A stretch of DNA of 64,000 nt from Sphingomonas oligophenolica (GCF_006438955.1 NZ_RCZK01000009.1:1-64000); one strand, 5' to 3'; shown: positions 1 to 8,976, counted from the stretch's first letter. The notes: generated by a model not told the origin, from the sequence alone. Program-made: numbers and translations.

Positions 1-238
1 GCGCGATCTCAGACGCCTGATCCGCCGGCGACGTCATCACAGATACTGGCGGCTTCGCCGCCCGGCCTGTTGGCGGAGCGCTGCCCTCCTGCTGCTTACG
101 CTGCCAGCGACGCAGCATCGTGGGCATGATTCCCAGCTCAGCTGCCACCTCGGTCTGCATCCGACCGCTCGTCTCCCACAGCGCGACCGCCTCGCGCCTG
201 AACTCGTCCGTAAACCGACGCTTCGTCGTCATCGCCAT
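1..238 (-). CDS. IS3-family transposase OrfA, partial (cut by window edge)
   Basis: The minus strand reads MAMTTKRRFTDEFRREAV from base 238 and stays open to base 1, giving about 79 residues. It is the helix-turn-helix/leucine-zipper OrfA of IS3/IS911-type elements: basic start, F-x-x-E-F-R-R-E-A-V helix, then a second helix ending in L-R-R-W-Q. OrfA binds the terminal repeats and is joined to the DDE-containing OrfB by frameshifting; OrfB would lie left of the window. The start could also be the second ATG two codons on. No defect is seen in the visible part. Confidence 0.8.
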   Translation of the reverse strand, partial: MAMTTKRRFTDEFRREAVALWETSGRMQTEVAAELGIMPTMLRRWQRKQQEGSAPPTGRAAKPPVSVMTSPADQASEIA

Positions 239-298
239 CGTACACCTCCTGGCTCCGCAGAGCCTATCATCGGTGTCCGTCAAACCGAGGGAAGATCA
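1..298 (-). mobile_element. IS3-family insertion sequence, one end only
   Basis: The first 298 bases look like one end of an IS3-family element whose other end lies beyond the window. They hold an orfA-type gene, its 60-bp upstream tip, and an outer end that on the minus strand begins TGATCTTCCC, fitting the TG...CA termini of this family. At base 299 a different reading frame (virB11-like) resumes on the other strand, which fixes the boundary. The second terminus and target duplication cannot be checked here. Confidence 0.75.
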
Positions 299-499
299 CA
301 TGCCGATTCCGCCGAACTCGCGTTCGAGCAGCTGACGTTGCTCGTGAAGGAAAGCGAAGGCGGCTCCGACCTGTCGCGCGACGACATACGCGCGCTCCTC
401 AAGATGCTCGTCGATGTCGTGGTGCAGACGAAGAAGACCGACGGCGATTTTCGCGTGACGGAGATCTATTATGATCCTGCGGCCAGGCATGCCGCCTGA
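299..499 (+). pseudogene. virB11-like T4SS ATPase, C-terminal remnant
   Basis: Immediately after the IS end an open frame without a start codon runs 66 residues to a TGA. It begins H-A-D-S-A, like the His-Ala-Asn-Ser segment of VirB11/TrbB hexameric ATPases. It continues through an F-E-Q-L helix and ends with V-D-V-V-V-Q and V-T-E-I-Y-Y-D, as VirB11 C-termini do. The stop overlaps the start of a virD4-like gene, the usual VirB11-VirD4 order in conjugative type IV secretion clusters. The N-terminal domain and Walker motifs are lost to the IS insertion. The family call is by resemblance only. Confidence 0.55.
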
Positions 500-827
500 C
501 GGCGGCGCGGCACGATTGTTCATCGGTGTCCCGCTGGGGCTGCTGATCGCGCTCGCCAGCGCCAGCATGATCGGCTGGCTGATCCTCGGCCTGCCCGTCG
601 CCGCTTATGACCCGCTCAAAATGCCTGCGTTCGTCTGGTATTATCGCGGCGATCCCCAGGTCGTCCGAGCGATGGCGGGCGGGACGATCGCCAGCCTCAC
701 GCTGCTGGTGGGACTGGTCTATGCGCTATGGGCGCGCAGTGCGCCATTGCACGGGGCCGCGCGCTTCGCCATTTCCAGCGCTCAAACCTCCCGCAAAACC
801 ATCCGGCCCTTCGCGAAACATTCGTAG
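471..827 (+). pseudogene. virD4/traG-like coupling protein, N-terminal remnant
   Basis: The frame opens with ATG overlapping the virB11-like stop. It encodes two hydrophobic segments (about residues 16-40 and 68-87) and then L-H-G-A-A-R-F-A, the junction seen just before the ATPase domain of VirD4/TraG coupling proteins. After that the remaining residues up to the stop at 827 are unrelated and lie over the end of the opposing Fic gene. The whole P-loop ATPase is therefore missing; real homology ends near base 770. It is the remnant of a conjugation or effector-export apparatus and cannot function as a coupling protein. Confidence 0.6.
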
Positions 828-1748
828 CAGGGCCTTTTCCTGCCGTTCGTTGATTTCGCCGCGCAAGCGATCGAGCAGCCGCGTCTTGTCGATCAGGAAG
901 TGGATGCGGGTTATCGTCCGCGCCTGCGCCTCGATGACAATATCGGAAAACCACTTCAGCCAGGCATTGATGTCGTTGCTCTGGCTGCCAAGCTGAAGCG
1001 CGGCGTAGTAGGCCTTGCGGTGGCGATGGATCGTTTCCGCCAGTGCCGTCAGCGTCGGGGCCGCGAGGTTTTGGGCCAATGCCTTTTCTGCAATCGCGCG
1101 ACCGATTCGTCCATTGCCGTCTTCAAAGGGATGGATGCCCTCGAACCACAAGTGCGAAATGGCGGCACGGGTGATCGCGGGCAGCGGGTTCGGTGACGAC
1201 GGCGCGCTGTCGTTGAACCACGCGATGAAACGGGACATTTCCATAGGGACGGCATCTGACGGCGGTGCCTCGAAATGCACACGCGGCGCATGGAGTGCGC
1301 CCGAAACGATCTGCATTGCATCTTCGTGCGTTCGGTAGCGCCCCACAACAGCAATGTCGCGACGCCCGTTCATCAGCATGGCATGCCAATCAAATAGGGT
1401 CTGATCATCGAGCGGCGCTGCATGGTTGCGATAAACATCGGCCATGAGTTCGGCGGCCCCGGCCTCCGCCGCGCTGGCGCGGCGCTGGTCGGTGGCAAAG
1501 CCCAGGTGACGTGCGAGCGACGACTGAACGCTGGCGCGGTCGAGGATCTCGCCCTCGATCGCTGAGCTATCGACAATTTCCTGCGAGATCAGTTCGATGG
1601 TCAGGCCATCGCGCTCATTGGCGTCCAAGTGGTGGAGCGCGCCAATGACGACGCCAGAGCCTTTCAGGAATTGTTCTTCTGACGCGCGGATGCGATCCGC
1701 GTCGAAGCGGAAAGCAGGCCAGTCGGGAAATTGCCAATTCCAGCGCAT
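726..1748 (-). CDS. Fic-domain AMPylator family protein (DUF4172-type N-terminus), C-terminus lost
   Basis: 340 residues. The N-terminus (W-N-W-x-F-P-D-W-P) is the DUF4172 type. S-S-A-I-E-G (61-66) fits the S/T-x-x-x-E-G/N autoinhibitory motif, and H-P-F-E-D-G-N-G-R-I-G-R (206-217) is a complete Fic catalytic motif, so AMP transfer from ATP to a target hydroxyl is plausible. Family members continue after G-G-L-S-A-x-N (about 320-326) with a winged-helix domain. Here the frame instead runs into antisense of the virD4 remnant for about 15 residues. The target is unknown. The catalytic core looks intact but DNA-binding regulation is probably gone. Confidence 0.85.
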   Translation of the reverse strand: MRWNWQFPDWPAFRFDADRIRASEEQFLKGSGVVIGALHHLDANERDGLTIELISQEIVDSSAIEGEILDRASVQSSLARHLGFATDQRRASAAEAGAAELMADVYRNHAAPLDDQTLFDWHAMLMNGRRDIAVVGRYRTHEDAMQIVSGALHAPRVHFEAPPSDAVPMEMSRFIAWFNDSAPSSPNPLPAITRAAISHLWFEGIHPFEDGNGRIGRAIAEKALAQNLAAPTLTALAETIHRHRKAYYAALQLGSQSNDINAWLKWFSDIVIEAQARTITRIHFLIDKTRLLDRLRGEINERQEKALLRMFREGPDGFAGGLSAGNGEARGPVQWRTARP

Positions 1749-2018
1749 GATCGATAGGGTGCCTTTCTATCAATCACGATACAGCCCAATTAGGATTGAT
1801 AAAGCGATAGCCAACCAATCACCAAAGGCACATTGTCGCTTCGCGGGGTCAATTTGTGGCGATGGCGGCATCCCGGATGGGATGCCAAGTGCCAACATGA
1901 CAATGCCGTTCGATTGTCATTTCGCGCAGCGGAGCGCGGGCCGTGCGAGCCCAGGCGATCCGCTGATGCAGGCTCCTGTCCCCCGTGCGGTGGAATTTTC
2001 AGAGCCTGCTATTTTGGA
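1749..2018. other. gene-free stretch between Fic gene and tRNA-Leu
   Basis: No credible gene is seen on either strand. It contains the presumed Fic promoter side and a short perfect hairpin at 1867-1886 with eight-base arms (GGCATCCC/GGGATGCC). That hairpin has no T-run, so it is not a clear terminator. Confidence 0.4.
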
Positions 2019-2103
2019 TGGTGCGGGCGGTGGGAATCGAACCCACACTCCTTGCGGAACGGGATTTTGAATCCCGCGCGTCTACCAATTCCACCACGCC
2101 CGC
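2019..2103 (-). tRNA. tRNA-Leu (anticodon CAA), CCA encoded
   Basis: On the minus strand an 85-base cloverleaf starts GCGGGCG and ends CGCCCGC-A-CCA. The anticodon stem CGGGA/TCCCG frames the loop TTCAAAA, giving anticodon CAA (reads UUG). The long variable arm and TTCGATT T-loop agree with a class II leucine tRNA. The 5' 40 bases, including the anticodon loop, are repeated at 3575-3614, because the gene was used as an integration site and its 5' half now comes from, or borders, the inserted element. Confidence 0.95.
2064..2103. repeat. attachment-site direct repeat, copy inside tRNA-Leu
   Basis: A 40-base stretch from the anticodon loop to the tRNA 5' end is repeated in the same orientation at 3575-3614 with two mismatches; the last 28 bases are identical. 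It brackets a single integrase gene, the layout of attL/attR for a tyrosine recombinase. Confidence 0.85.
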
Positions 2104-2164
2104 GTCGCGACACGCCTATAGCGTCGTCATCAAAGGGCGCAACGGCAAACGCAAACATTGCATC

Positions 2165-3463
2165 TCATTTCACTGGTTTCGCAGCCTTCTTTCGAGCGGA
2201 AACCGGCATCGGGCGCGCCTTACGAACATTGACAGCCGAAGCGTCAATGTTGTTCTTCAAATGGCGCCCATAGTATTTCTCAATCATTTCAACACTGGTG
2301 CGGCAGTTCTTGGCGACCTGGTAAATATCCGCGCCTTCGAGCAGCCGAAGGCAGATATAGGTGTGCCGAAGGCTGTAGCAGGTGCGGATGTGGCCATCTC
2401 GGTCGAACTTCAGATTCAGCTCGTCGAGGACAGTGTTCATCAACTCGCGCGGCGATTTCCCGAAAACACGGTCGGTCGGTTTGAGCTGCTTGCGCTTGCG
2501 GACCCGCTCGAACGGCAGGATCGCGCCGGGCATCGATTTGCAGAAACCGACGCCACGCTTGCCGCGCACCTCGATTTCCAGGATGCGCTCGCCGGTCGAT
2601 TCGCCGTCGACGATCTTGACGTCGCGCAGCTCAAGCCGCGAAGCCTCATCGGGGCGCAGCCCGGTGTTTCCCATGAACAGGACGTAATCGTAGAAGGTTT
2701 CGCAGACTTCGCGCCAGCGCGGCTTGGGCGGGTTCTTCGCTCGCCCGCGCGTCGCCTCATAGAGCATCTTGTATTCCTCCGGGGAGAACCAAGCGCGATG
2801 CTCCAGCTTGCCGGAGGTCTTATAGGGTGCCGACATATCCGGGATCGCCGGTATCCAGCCCTTGCGGTTTGCCGTCTTCAAAACCTGACGGAGCGTGACG
2901 ATTTCGTGATGCAGCGTTGCACGGGCGGGCCTTTTCGGCTTGCCGGTCTTGGCATCGACCCGCGATGACTGGCGGTGAAGCCGGTATTCCTGAACCTTGC
3001 CCGCGTTAATGTCCGCGAGAGCCGTCTCGCCGAAGAACGGCAAGAGGTGGACACGGATGATGTCGGACTTCGATTTCACATACCCAACGTTGCGTTCGCC
3101 AAGGGTGATGACCTCGAACTCATTGGTGAAAGCGGTTGCGGCATCCTCAAAACTGGGACCAGTTGGCGTTCGGGGCCGCCCGCTTTTGATCGACCGCTCG
3201 ATCTGCGCGTCGGGGTCGGCGATCTGCGGTTGTACGGGACCGCCTGCCAAGCGGACGCCAGCGCGTCGGCGTTGGCGGTCTTCGACGCACCGCTCCATAT
3301 ACCAGTCACGGGCAAAATCCTTGGCGGCGGCCAGGCTTACTTCCTTGGTGGTCTGCCGTTGATTGCGGCTGCCGAGATAGGTTGCGCATTGCCAGAAGCG
3401 GCTGCCCTCACGCCGGTAAACGTGGAGCGCTCCATCCATCAACAAATGGCTTTCTACCGGCAT
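2165..3463 (-). CDS. tyrosine-type site-specific integrase
   Basis: 432 residues, of phage/island integrase length. The C-terminal catalytic domain shows the first Arg in N-T-G-L-R-P-D-E-A-S-R, the second in S-L-R-H-T (Arg about 366, with Tyr where many relatives have the first His of H-x-x-R), and the nucleophile in E-K-Y-Y-G-R-H (Tyr 397/398). A core-binding domain precedes it. The gene stops about 60 bp from tRNA-Leu, which it presumably uses as its attachment site. An ATG eight codons in (M-D-G-A-L-H-V-Y) is an alternative start. No frameshift is seen. Confidence 0.92.
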   Translation of the reverse strand: MPVESHLLMDGALHVYRREGSRFWQCATYLGSRNQRQTTKEVSLAAAKDFARDWYMERCVEDRQRRRAGVRLAGGPVQPQIADPDAQIERSIKSGRPRTPTGPSFEDAATAFTNEFEVITLGERNVGYVKSKSDIIRVHLLPFFGETALADINAGKVQEYRLHRQSSRVDAKTGKPKRPARATLHHEIVTLRQVLKTANRKGWIPAIPDMSAPYKTSGKLEHRAWFSPEEYKMLYEATRGRAKNPPKPRWREVCETFYDYVLFMGNTGLRPDEASRLELRDVKIVDGESTGERILEIEVRGKRGVGFCKSMPGAILPFERVRKRKQLKPTDRVFGKSPRELMNTVLDELNLKFDRDGHIRTCYSLRHTYICLRLLEGADIYQVAKNCRTSVEMIEKYYGRHLKNNIDASAVNVRKARPMPVSARKKAAKPVK

Positions 3464-3574
3464 TGTGAAAACTCCAAAATGTGTAAGACTTGTGTAAGTC
3501 TTTTTCGGAGTCTCGACCCTACCTAAACCATTGGTTTTACGCTGTTTTTGCCTTCATTTCTTAGGCATAACCCA

Positions 3575-3614
3575 ATTTTGAGTCCGGCGCGTCTACCAAT
3601 TCCACCACGCCCGC
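3575..3614. repeat. attachment-site direct repeat, distal copy
   Basis: A partial tRNA-Leu copy: the same 40 bases as 2064-2103 with two mismatches, the last 28 identical. It marks the far end of the integrated element. The flank beyond it (3615 onward) is probably the original upstream region of the tRNA gene and includes another CCTATAGG box near 3661-3668. Confidence 0.85.
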
Positions 3615-3842
3615 ATGCCGACCCGTGCACCTTGGCGGTCATCGATCGGCGAGGCGAAAGCCTATAGGCAAGCCGATCGGTCTTTTCTAGATCCGATTTA
3701 CGGCGAGGATGGGACCTTGTGCGGGCGCACCAACATTTCGGTCAACGACGACACGAATGGCACACTGCACCGCTTTCACTCTCTGAAGACGAAGCCTGAA
3801 CTCAAGCTGCGGTCTCGATTGGGCCGCGCAAGGCGTAACTTC
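3615..3842. other. intergenic, former tRNA-Leu upstream flank
   Basis: No gene is supported. A hairpin with arms CGATCGGC (3643-3650) and GCCGATCG (3672-3679) is followed by TCTTTTC on the plus strand, but no plus-strand gene precedes it. The rest is the region after the guaA stop. Confidence 0.35.
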
Positions 3843-5396
3843 TCATTCCCACTCGATCGTACCCGGCGGCTTCGACGTGTAATCATAGGTCACGCGGTTG
3901 ATGCCGCGGACCTCGTTGACGATCCGGGTCGCGACCCGGGGCAGAAAATCGCCGGGGAAGGAGAAGGCCTCCGCGGTCATGCCATCGGTCGAGGTCACCG
4001 CGCGCAGCGCCAGGACATAGTCGTAGGTGCGCCCGTCGCCCATCACGCCGACGCTGCGCACCGGCAGCAGCACCGCAAACGCCTGCCAGATCGCATCGTA
4101 GAGCCCCGCGGCGCGGATTTCCTCGAGGTAGATCGCGTCCGCCTTGCGCAGGATGTCGCAGCGCCCCTTGGTGACCTCCCCAGGGATGCGGATCGCCAGC
4201 CCCGGTCCGGGGAATGGGTGGCGCCCGACGAACACGTCGGGCAGTCCCAGTTCGCGCCCCAGATCGCGGACCTCGTCCTTGAACAATTCGCGCAACGGTT
4301 CGACCAGCTTCATGTCCATCCGGTCGGGCAGCCCGCCGACATTGTGGTGGCTCTTGATCGTCACCGATGGCCCGCCGGTGAAGCTGACGCTTTCGATGAC
4401 GTCGGGATAGAGCGTCCCCTGCGCGAGGAAATCGGCGCCGCCGATCTTTTTCGCCTCCGCCTCGAATACGTCGATAAAGGTCTTGCCGATGAACTTGCGC
4501 TTGGCCTCGGGATCAGTGATCCCCGCCAGGCCGTTCATGAACAGCGTTTCCGCCTCCACATGGACGAGCGGGATGTTGTAATGGCCGCGGAACAGGCTGA
4601 CGACCTGTTCGGCCTCGCCCGCGCGGAGCAGCCCGTGATCGACGAAGACGCAGGTCAGTTGATGCCCGATCGCTTCGTGGATCAGCAGCGCCGCGACCGA
4701 TGAATCGACCCCGCCCGACAGCCCGCAGATGACGCGGCTGGTGCCGACCTGGGCGCGGATTTCCGCGATCTTGGTCGCGCGGAATTCGGCCATCGTCCAG
4801 TCGCCCGCCAGCCCGCAGACGTGGCGCGCGAAATTGCCGATCAGCTTGCCGCCATCGGGGGTGTGGACCACCTCCGGGTGGAACTGCATTGCGTAGATCC
4901 GTCGCTCGTCATCGGCGATCACCGCGTGAGGCGCGCCGGGGGAAAAGGCCACGGGGCGAAAGCCGGGCGCGAGGCGGGTGACCCGATCGCCGTGGCTCAT
5001 CCACACCTGGTGGCGCTCGCCCTCGCTCCACAGCGCGTCGAACAGCGCGCAGCGATCCGCGATCTCGATGAAGGCGCTGCCGAATTCGCCCGAATGGCCG
5101 AGCTCCACGGTGCCGCCGAGCTGGTGCATCAGCGCCTGCTGGCCGTAGCAGATGCCCAGGATCGGCAGGCCGCTGGCGAGGATCGAGTCGGGAATCCGCG
5201 GGCTATCCGCCTCGAGCACCGATGCCGGGCCGCCCGACAGGATGATGCCCTTGGGTCGCATCCGTTCAAACGCCTCGACCGCGGACTGGAACGGCGCGAT
5301 CTCGCTATAGACCCCCGCCTCGCGGACGCGGCGCGCGATGAGCTGGGTGACCTGGCTGCCGAAATCGACGATGAGAATGCTGTCGGGATGCTCCAT
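3843..5396 (-). CDS. guaA: GMP synthase (glutamine-hydrolysing)
   Basis: 517 residues from the ATG at 5396. A longer frame would need a TTG at 5426, and the conserved protein begins [13 protein letters not shown]. The class I glutamine amidotransferase domain has its Cys in G-I-C-Y-G-Q. The PP-loop ATP pyrophosphatase is at S-G-G-V-D-S-S, and the dimerisation domain ends T-I-E-W-E. It converts XMP to GMP with ATP and glutamine in the cytosol. It is transcribed alone downstream of the alpha-operon terminator, in the same direction. Confidence 0.97.
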   Translation of the reverse strand: MEHPDSILIVDFGSQVTQLIARRVREAGVYSEIAPFQSAVEAFERMRPKGIILSGGPASVLEADSPRIPDSILASGLPILGICYGQQALMHQLGGTVELGHSGEFGSAFIEIADRCALFDALWSEGERHQVWMSHGDRVTRLAPGFRPVAFSPGAPHAVIADDERRIYAMQFHPEVVHTPDGGKLIGNFARHVCGLAGDWTMAEFRATKIAEIRAQVGTSRVICGLSGGVDSSVAALLIHEAIGHQLTCVFVDHGLLRAGEAEQVVSLFRGHYNIPLVHVEAETLFMNGLAGITDPEAKRKFIGKTFIDVFEAEAKKIGGADFLAQGTLYPDVIESVSFTGGPSVTIKSHHNVGGLPDRMDMKLVEPLRELFKDEVRDLGRELGLPDVFVGRHPFPGPGLAIRIPGEVTKGRCDILRKADAIYLEEIRAAGLYDAIWQAFAVLLPVRSVGVMGDGRTYDYVLALRAVTSTDGMTAEAFSFPGDFLPRVATRIVNEVRGINRVTYDYTSKPPGTIEWE

Positions 5397-5424
5397 CGAC
5401 GCCGTGTAGCGAGCGATGGCGGAC

Positions 5425-5461
5425 AACGAAAGGGGCCGCGCCCATCGCTGGACGCAGCCCC
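5425..5461 (-). terminator. Rho-independent terminator of the alpha operon
   Basis: On the minus strand, just after rplQ, GGGGCTGCG pairs with CGCGGCCCC (one wobble) and is followed by TTTCGTT. It separates rplQ from guaA. Confidence 0.65.
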
Positions 5462-5484
5462 CGGAATTTCAGGCGATGCAGCGG

Positions 5485-5907
5485 TTATGCCGCCTCGTCG
5501 TAACCCTCGTCGGTCATCACCGGACCCGAATCCTGGCCCTTGGCGGACACGTCGCGGTCGACGAATTCGATGATTGCCATCGGCGAGGCATCCGACAGCC
5601 GCGGCCCGATCTTGATGACGCGGGTATAGCCGCCGTTACGGTCGGCGTAGCGCGCCGCAATCACGTCGAACAGCTTGAGCAGCTGGGTGTCGTCGAGCAG
5701 CCGCGCATGCGCCAGGCGGCGGTTCGAGAGACCACCCTTCTTGGCCAGCGTGATCAGCCGTTCGATATAGGGACGCAGTTCCTTCGCCTTGGCGACGGTC
5801 GTCGTGATCTGTTCATGCTTGATGAGCGCGGCGCTCATGTTGCGGAACAGAGCAATGCGGTGGGCCGAGGTCCGCTGAAGCTTACGGCCGCCTACGCGAT
5901 GGCGCAT
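5485..5907 (-). CDS. rplQ: 50S ribosomal protein L17 (bL17)
   Basis: 140 residues starting [13 protein letters not shown], the invariant bL17 start; an upstream in-frame ATG would add an unrelated 25-residue leader. The core runs to about residue 118, with a short acidic tail as in other sphingomonads. It binds 23S rRNA near the exit tunnel. Last gene of the alpha operon, 138 bp after rpoA and followed by a terminator hairpin. Confidence 0.97.
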   Translation of the reverse strand: MRHRVGGRKLQRTSAHRIALFRNMSAALIKHEQITTTVAKAKELRPYIERLITLAKKGGLSNRRLAHARLLDDTQLLKLFDVIAARYADRNGGYTRVIKIGPRLSDASPMAIIEFVDRDVSAKGQDSGPVMTDEGYDEAA

Positions 5908-6045
5908 GATTAATTCCTTCGTTCGTATAGCAGCCGTGCGAGGTACTGCCAGCCAGGCGGTGCGATACGGGCCACCGCCCAAAACCCGTCAAAGGTAACA
6001 AAGGTAACGCAACGCCAGGGTCGAAAATGCGACCAACCGAGTGCC

Positions 6046-7113
6046 TCAGCCCATGATTTCCTGTTCGAGCTTCTTGGCCATTTCCTCGATATTCTCGGGC
6101 GGCCAGCCGGGGATGTCCATGCCCAACCGCAGCCCCATTGAGGACAGCACTTCCTTGATCTCGTTCAGCGACTTCCGCCCGAAATTCGGCGTTCGCAGCA
6201 TCTCCGCCTCGGTCTTGCCGACCAGATCACCGATGTAGATGATGTTGTCGTTCTTGAGGCAGTTGGCCGACCGGACCGACAGTTCGAGCTCGTCGACCTT
6301 CTTGAGCAGGTAACGATTGATCTGCTGGGTATCGCCGCTGACGTCGCCATCCGCAGGCGCGGCGGCGTGGCCGATCGGGGCCGCCGACCGCGGCACCGCC
6401 GAATCGTCGAAGTGAACGAACAGCGCGAGCTGGTCCTGAAGGATGCGCCCGGCATAGCCAACCGCGTCTTCGGGAGTGATCGTGCCGTCGGTTTCGATCG
6501 TCAGCGTCAACTTGTCGTAATCGAGGTCCTGCCCGACACGTGTGGGATCGACCTTGTAGCTGACCTGGCGGACCGGCGAATACAGCGCGTCGACCGGGAT
6601 CAGCCCGATCGGGGCGTCTGCCGGACGGTTGGCGACCGCGGGAACATAGCCCTTCCCCACGTCGGCGGTCAGCTCCATGTTGAGCGTCGCGCCTTCGTCG
6701 AGATGGCAGATCAGCAGATCGGGGTTCATGATCTCGATGTCGCCCGACACCGCGATGTCGCCTGCCTTGACGTCGGCAGGGCCGGTCGCGGACAGCTGGA
6801 GACGCTTGGGGCCTTCGCCCTGCATCCGAATCGCGATCTGCTTCACGTTCAGGACGATGTCGGTGACGTCCTCACGGACGCCGGCCAGCGAAGAAAACTC
6901 GTGAAGCACGTTCTCGATCTTGATCGAGGTGACCGCGGCGCCCTGGAGCGACGACAGCAGCACGCGACGCAGCGCATTGCCGAGCGTCAGGCCGAAGCCA
7001 CGCTCGAGCGGCTCGGCGACGAAGGTCGCCTTGCGCTTGCCATCGCCACCCGATTTCTTTTCGAGGCCGCTGGGCTTCTTCAGTTCCTGCCAGTTCTTTG
7101 CATTGACAGACAC
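6046..7113 (-). CDS. rpoA: RNA polymerase alpha subunit
   Basis: 355 residues with a GTG start. The N-terminal assembly domain contains the conserved [16 protein letters not shown] segment. A flexible linker rich in Ala/Asp (about 240-260) precedes the C-terminal domain, whose N-x-L-K-x-x-x-I and L-x-x-x-P-N-x-G-x-K-S-L-N-E-I helices contact UP elements and activators. It sits between rpsK and rplQ, the standard order. No anomaly. Confidence 0.98.
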   Translation of the reverse strand: MSVNAKNWQELKKPSGLEKKSGGDGKRKATFVAEPLERGFGLTLGNALRRVLLSSLQGAAVTSIKIENVLHEFSSLAGVREDVTDIVLNVKQIAIRMQGEGPKRLQLSATGPADVKAGDIAVSGDIEIMNPDLLICHLDEGATLNMELTADVGKGYVPAVANRPADAPIGLIPVDALYSPVRQVSYKVDPTRVGQDLDYDKLTLTIETDGTITPEDAVGYAGRILQDQLALFVHFDDSAVPRSAAPIGHAAAPADGDVSGDTQQINRYLLKKVDELELSVRSANCLKNDNIIYIGDLVGKTEAEMLRTPNFGRKSLNEIKEVLSSMGLRLGMDIPGWPPENIEEMAKKLEQEIMG

Positions 7114-7213
7114 GTGTGTCCCCTAGGATTTTGGGCCGGAACGGGGGCTGTTCCAGCCGGGAAAGGAACGCGACCGCTCGTCAGCAGCCACGGTAGACTC
7201 GAACCGCTGGCAG

Positions 7214-7603
7214 TTAGACCCGGCGGCGCTTCGACGGCCGCACGCCATTGTGCGGGATCGAGGTAACGTCGCGGATCGAGGTGATCTGGAACCCGACCGC
7301 CTGAAGCGCACGGAGCGCCGATTCGCGGCCCGAACCGGGGCCCTTAACCTCGACTTCGAGCGTCCGGACGCCGTGTTCGGCGGCCTTCTTGCCCGCGTCT
7401 TCGGCGGCGACCTGGGCCGCGTAAGGGGTCGACTTGCGCGAGCCCTTGAAGCCCATGTTGCCAGCCGACGACCACGAAATCGCGTTGCCCTGGGCATCGG
7501 TGATCGTGATCATGGTGTTGTTGAAGCTGGCGTTCACATGCGCGACGCCAGAGGTGATGTTCTTACGTTCACGGCGCTTAATGCGCTGCGGTTCACGTGC
7601 CAT
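7214..7603 (-). CDS. rpsK: 30S ribosomal protein S11 (uS11)
   Basis: 129 residues, full length. It has the conserved N-x-T-x-x-x-I-T-D-x-x-G segment and ends in the basic N-G-x-R-P-x-K-R-R-R-V tail. It binds 16S rRNA in the platform and contacts the Shine-Dalgarno helix. It lies 98 bp after rpsM and 100 bp before rpoA. Confidence 0.98.
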   Translation of the reverse strand: MAREPQRIKRRERKNITSGVAHVNASFNNTMITITDAQGNAISWSSAGNMGFKGSRKSTPYAAQVAAEDAGKKAAEHGVRTLEVEVKGPGSGRESALRALQAVGFQITSIRDVTSIPHNGVRPSKRRRV

Positions 7604-7701
7604 TGGAAATCCTGACCTTCGAATACTGAGACCGGGAGGCTGTCGGTTTCATGCCTGCCTCCGGCGGAGAAGAAGTGATATTCGTACCCCGTACGAATGC
7701 C

Positions 7702-8070
7702 TTACTTCTTCTTGCCCGCGATCGGCTTCGCCTTGCCCTTGCGAGTACGCGCGTTGGTATGCGTGCGCTGGCCGCGAACCGGCAGGCCACGACGATGGCG
7801 CAGACCGCGGTAGCAGGCGAGATCCATCAAACGCTTGATGTTCATCGACACCTCGCGGCGAAGGTCACCCTCCACCTTGTGGTCCGCATCGATCGTTTCG
7901 CGAATCTGCAGAACTTCCTGGTCGGTCAGATCCTGGACCCGACGCTCGGGAGCAATGCCCAGCTTGGTCGTGATTTCCTTGGCCTTCGTGTTACCGATGC
8001 CGTGGATATAAGTCAGCGCGATTACCACGCGCTTGTTGGTCGGGATATTAACACCCGCGATACGTGCCAT
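7702..8070 (-). CDS. rpsM: 30S ribosomal protein S13 (uS13)
   Basis: 122 residues from the ATG of [11 protein letters not shown] longer frame to 8178 has no conserved sequence. It shows the helix-two-turns-helix region (Y-I-x-G-I-G) and the [14 protein letters not shown] tail that reaches the A and P-site tRNAs. First gene of the alpha operon, 258 bp from adk, so a promoter probably lies in that gap. Confidence 0.98.
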   Translation of the reverse strand: MARIAGVNIPTNKRVVIALTYIHGIGNTKAKEITTKLGIAPERRVQDLTDQEVLQIRETIDADHKVEGDLRREVSMNIKRLMDLACYRGLRHRRGLPVRGQRTHTNARTRKGKAKPIAGKKK

Positions 8071-8265
8071 GAACTTTATTCTCCTAGCTCCACAGGGTCG
8101 GCATGGCCGCACGAAACCCCATCTCGTCGCACTGATCCGAATCGCCCATTCCCAAACGCAAGAACGCGGCGTGCGCAAGGCAGCGCCGCCGGGAACCGGT
8201 AACTCGGAATAACGGGGAGGTAGGCGCTCGGATGATGGGTGTCAAGCGGTGTGGCTGGACCCCCG

Positions 8266-8309
8266 GGCTGGCACGCGCCAACCCATGCCATGGTCGGCGC
8301 GTGCCAGCC
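8266..8309. repeat. perfect 14-bp inverted repeat between adk and rpsM
   Basis: Arms GGCTGGCACGCGCC and GGCGCGTGCCAGCC are perfect complements around a 16-base loop, just after the adk stop. There is no T-run on either side, so it is a strong hairpin (3' end protection or attenuation) rather than a classical terminator. Confidence 0.6.
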
Positions 8310-8328
8310 TGCCCCGCCCGAACCGCGA

Positions 8329-8976
8329 TCAGCTGTCCATGACCGCGTCGATCTCGGCGCCGACGACGTCGATATCCGCCATCCCGTCGATCCGCTTCAC
8401 CAGTCCGCGCGCGTCGTAGATCGGCAGGATCGGCGCGGTCTTCTTGCGATATTCCTCCATCCGCGTGCGGACAGTGTCGGCATTGTCGTCGGGGCGGCGC
8501 TTGAACTCGGTCGATCCGCACACGTCGCACACGCCCGCCACCTTGGGCCGCTTGAAGCTGTCGTGATAGCCGGTGCCGCACTTGGCGCAGGTATAGCGTC
8601 CGACAATCCGTTCAATGAGTTGGGGCTCGTCGACCTCGAGTTCGATGACATGGTCGAGCGTGCGGCCGCGCTCGGACAGCAGCTGATCGAGCGATTCGAC
8701 CTGCGCGGCGGTGCGCGGATAGCCGTCGAAAATCACCCCGGTGTCGGCGTCCAGCGTGTCGAGCTTCTCGCCGATGATCCCTGAGACGATCTCGTCAGAG
8801 ACGAGCTCACCCGCCTCCATCACCGTCTTGGCGCGCAGGCCCACCGGCGATCCCGACTGCACCGCCGCGCGCAGCATGTCGCCGGTCGATAGCTGGACCA
8901 TGCCGTGCTTGTCGACGAGCCGGCTTGCCTGGGTACCCTTGCCTGCGCCCGGGGGGCCCAAAAGAATGATATTCAC
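8329..8976 (-). CDS. adk: adenylate kinase, zinc-type lid
   Basis: 215 residues. It has the P-loop G-P-P-G-A-G-K-G-T-Q at the start and an N-M-P-binding region. The long LID has two Cys pairs (C-A-K-C and C-D-V-C) that would bind structural zinc; many proteobacterial enzymes lack them. It balances ATP, ADP and AMP. It follows secY by 43 bp, the common secY-adk pairing at the end of the spc operon. Confidence 0.97.
   Translation of the reverse strand: MNIILLGPPGAGKGTQASRLVDKHGMVQLSTGDMLRAAVQSGSPVGLRAKTVMEAGELVSDEIVSGIIGEKLDTLDADTGVIFDGYPRTAAQVESLDQLLSERGRTLDHVIELEVDEPQLIERIVGRYTCAKCGTGYHDSFKRPKVAGVCDVCGSTEFKRRPDDNADTVRTRMEEYRKKTAPILPIYDARGLVKRIDGMADIDVVGAEIDAVMDS

Larger units (their letters stand above)
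2104..3614. mobile_element. minimal tRNA-Leu-integrated element carrying only an integrase
   Basis: About 1.5 kb between the two att repeats contains one gene, a tyrosine integrase, reading toward the tRNA. No excisionase, replication or cargo gene is visible. It may be a deletion remnant of a larger genomic island or a very small integrative element. The tRNA 5' flank now belongs to the element, so tRNA transcription may depend on a promoter it brought. An A/T-rich CTATAG box lies at 2115-2120 just upstream of the tRNA. Confidence 0.7.

Noticed and set aside
726..1748. Fic protein as a type IV secreted effector of the adjacent VirB/VirD4 remnant
   Set aside because: Bartonella Fic effectors carry a BID secretion domain, which is absent here. 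The DUF4172 type is a cytosolic family, and the two genes were joined by a deletion junction.
3543..3680. A second tRNA gene after the integrase
   Set aside because: Only the 5' 40 bases of tRNA-Leu are present; the T-arm and acceptor 3' half are missing, so it is an att copy.
3615..4703. Long open frame on the plus strand opposite guaA
   Set aside because: It is an antisense shadow of the guaA codons: high-GC third positions keep it open, and the predicted protein is a low-complexity Arg/Asp/His-rich chain with no fold signature.
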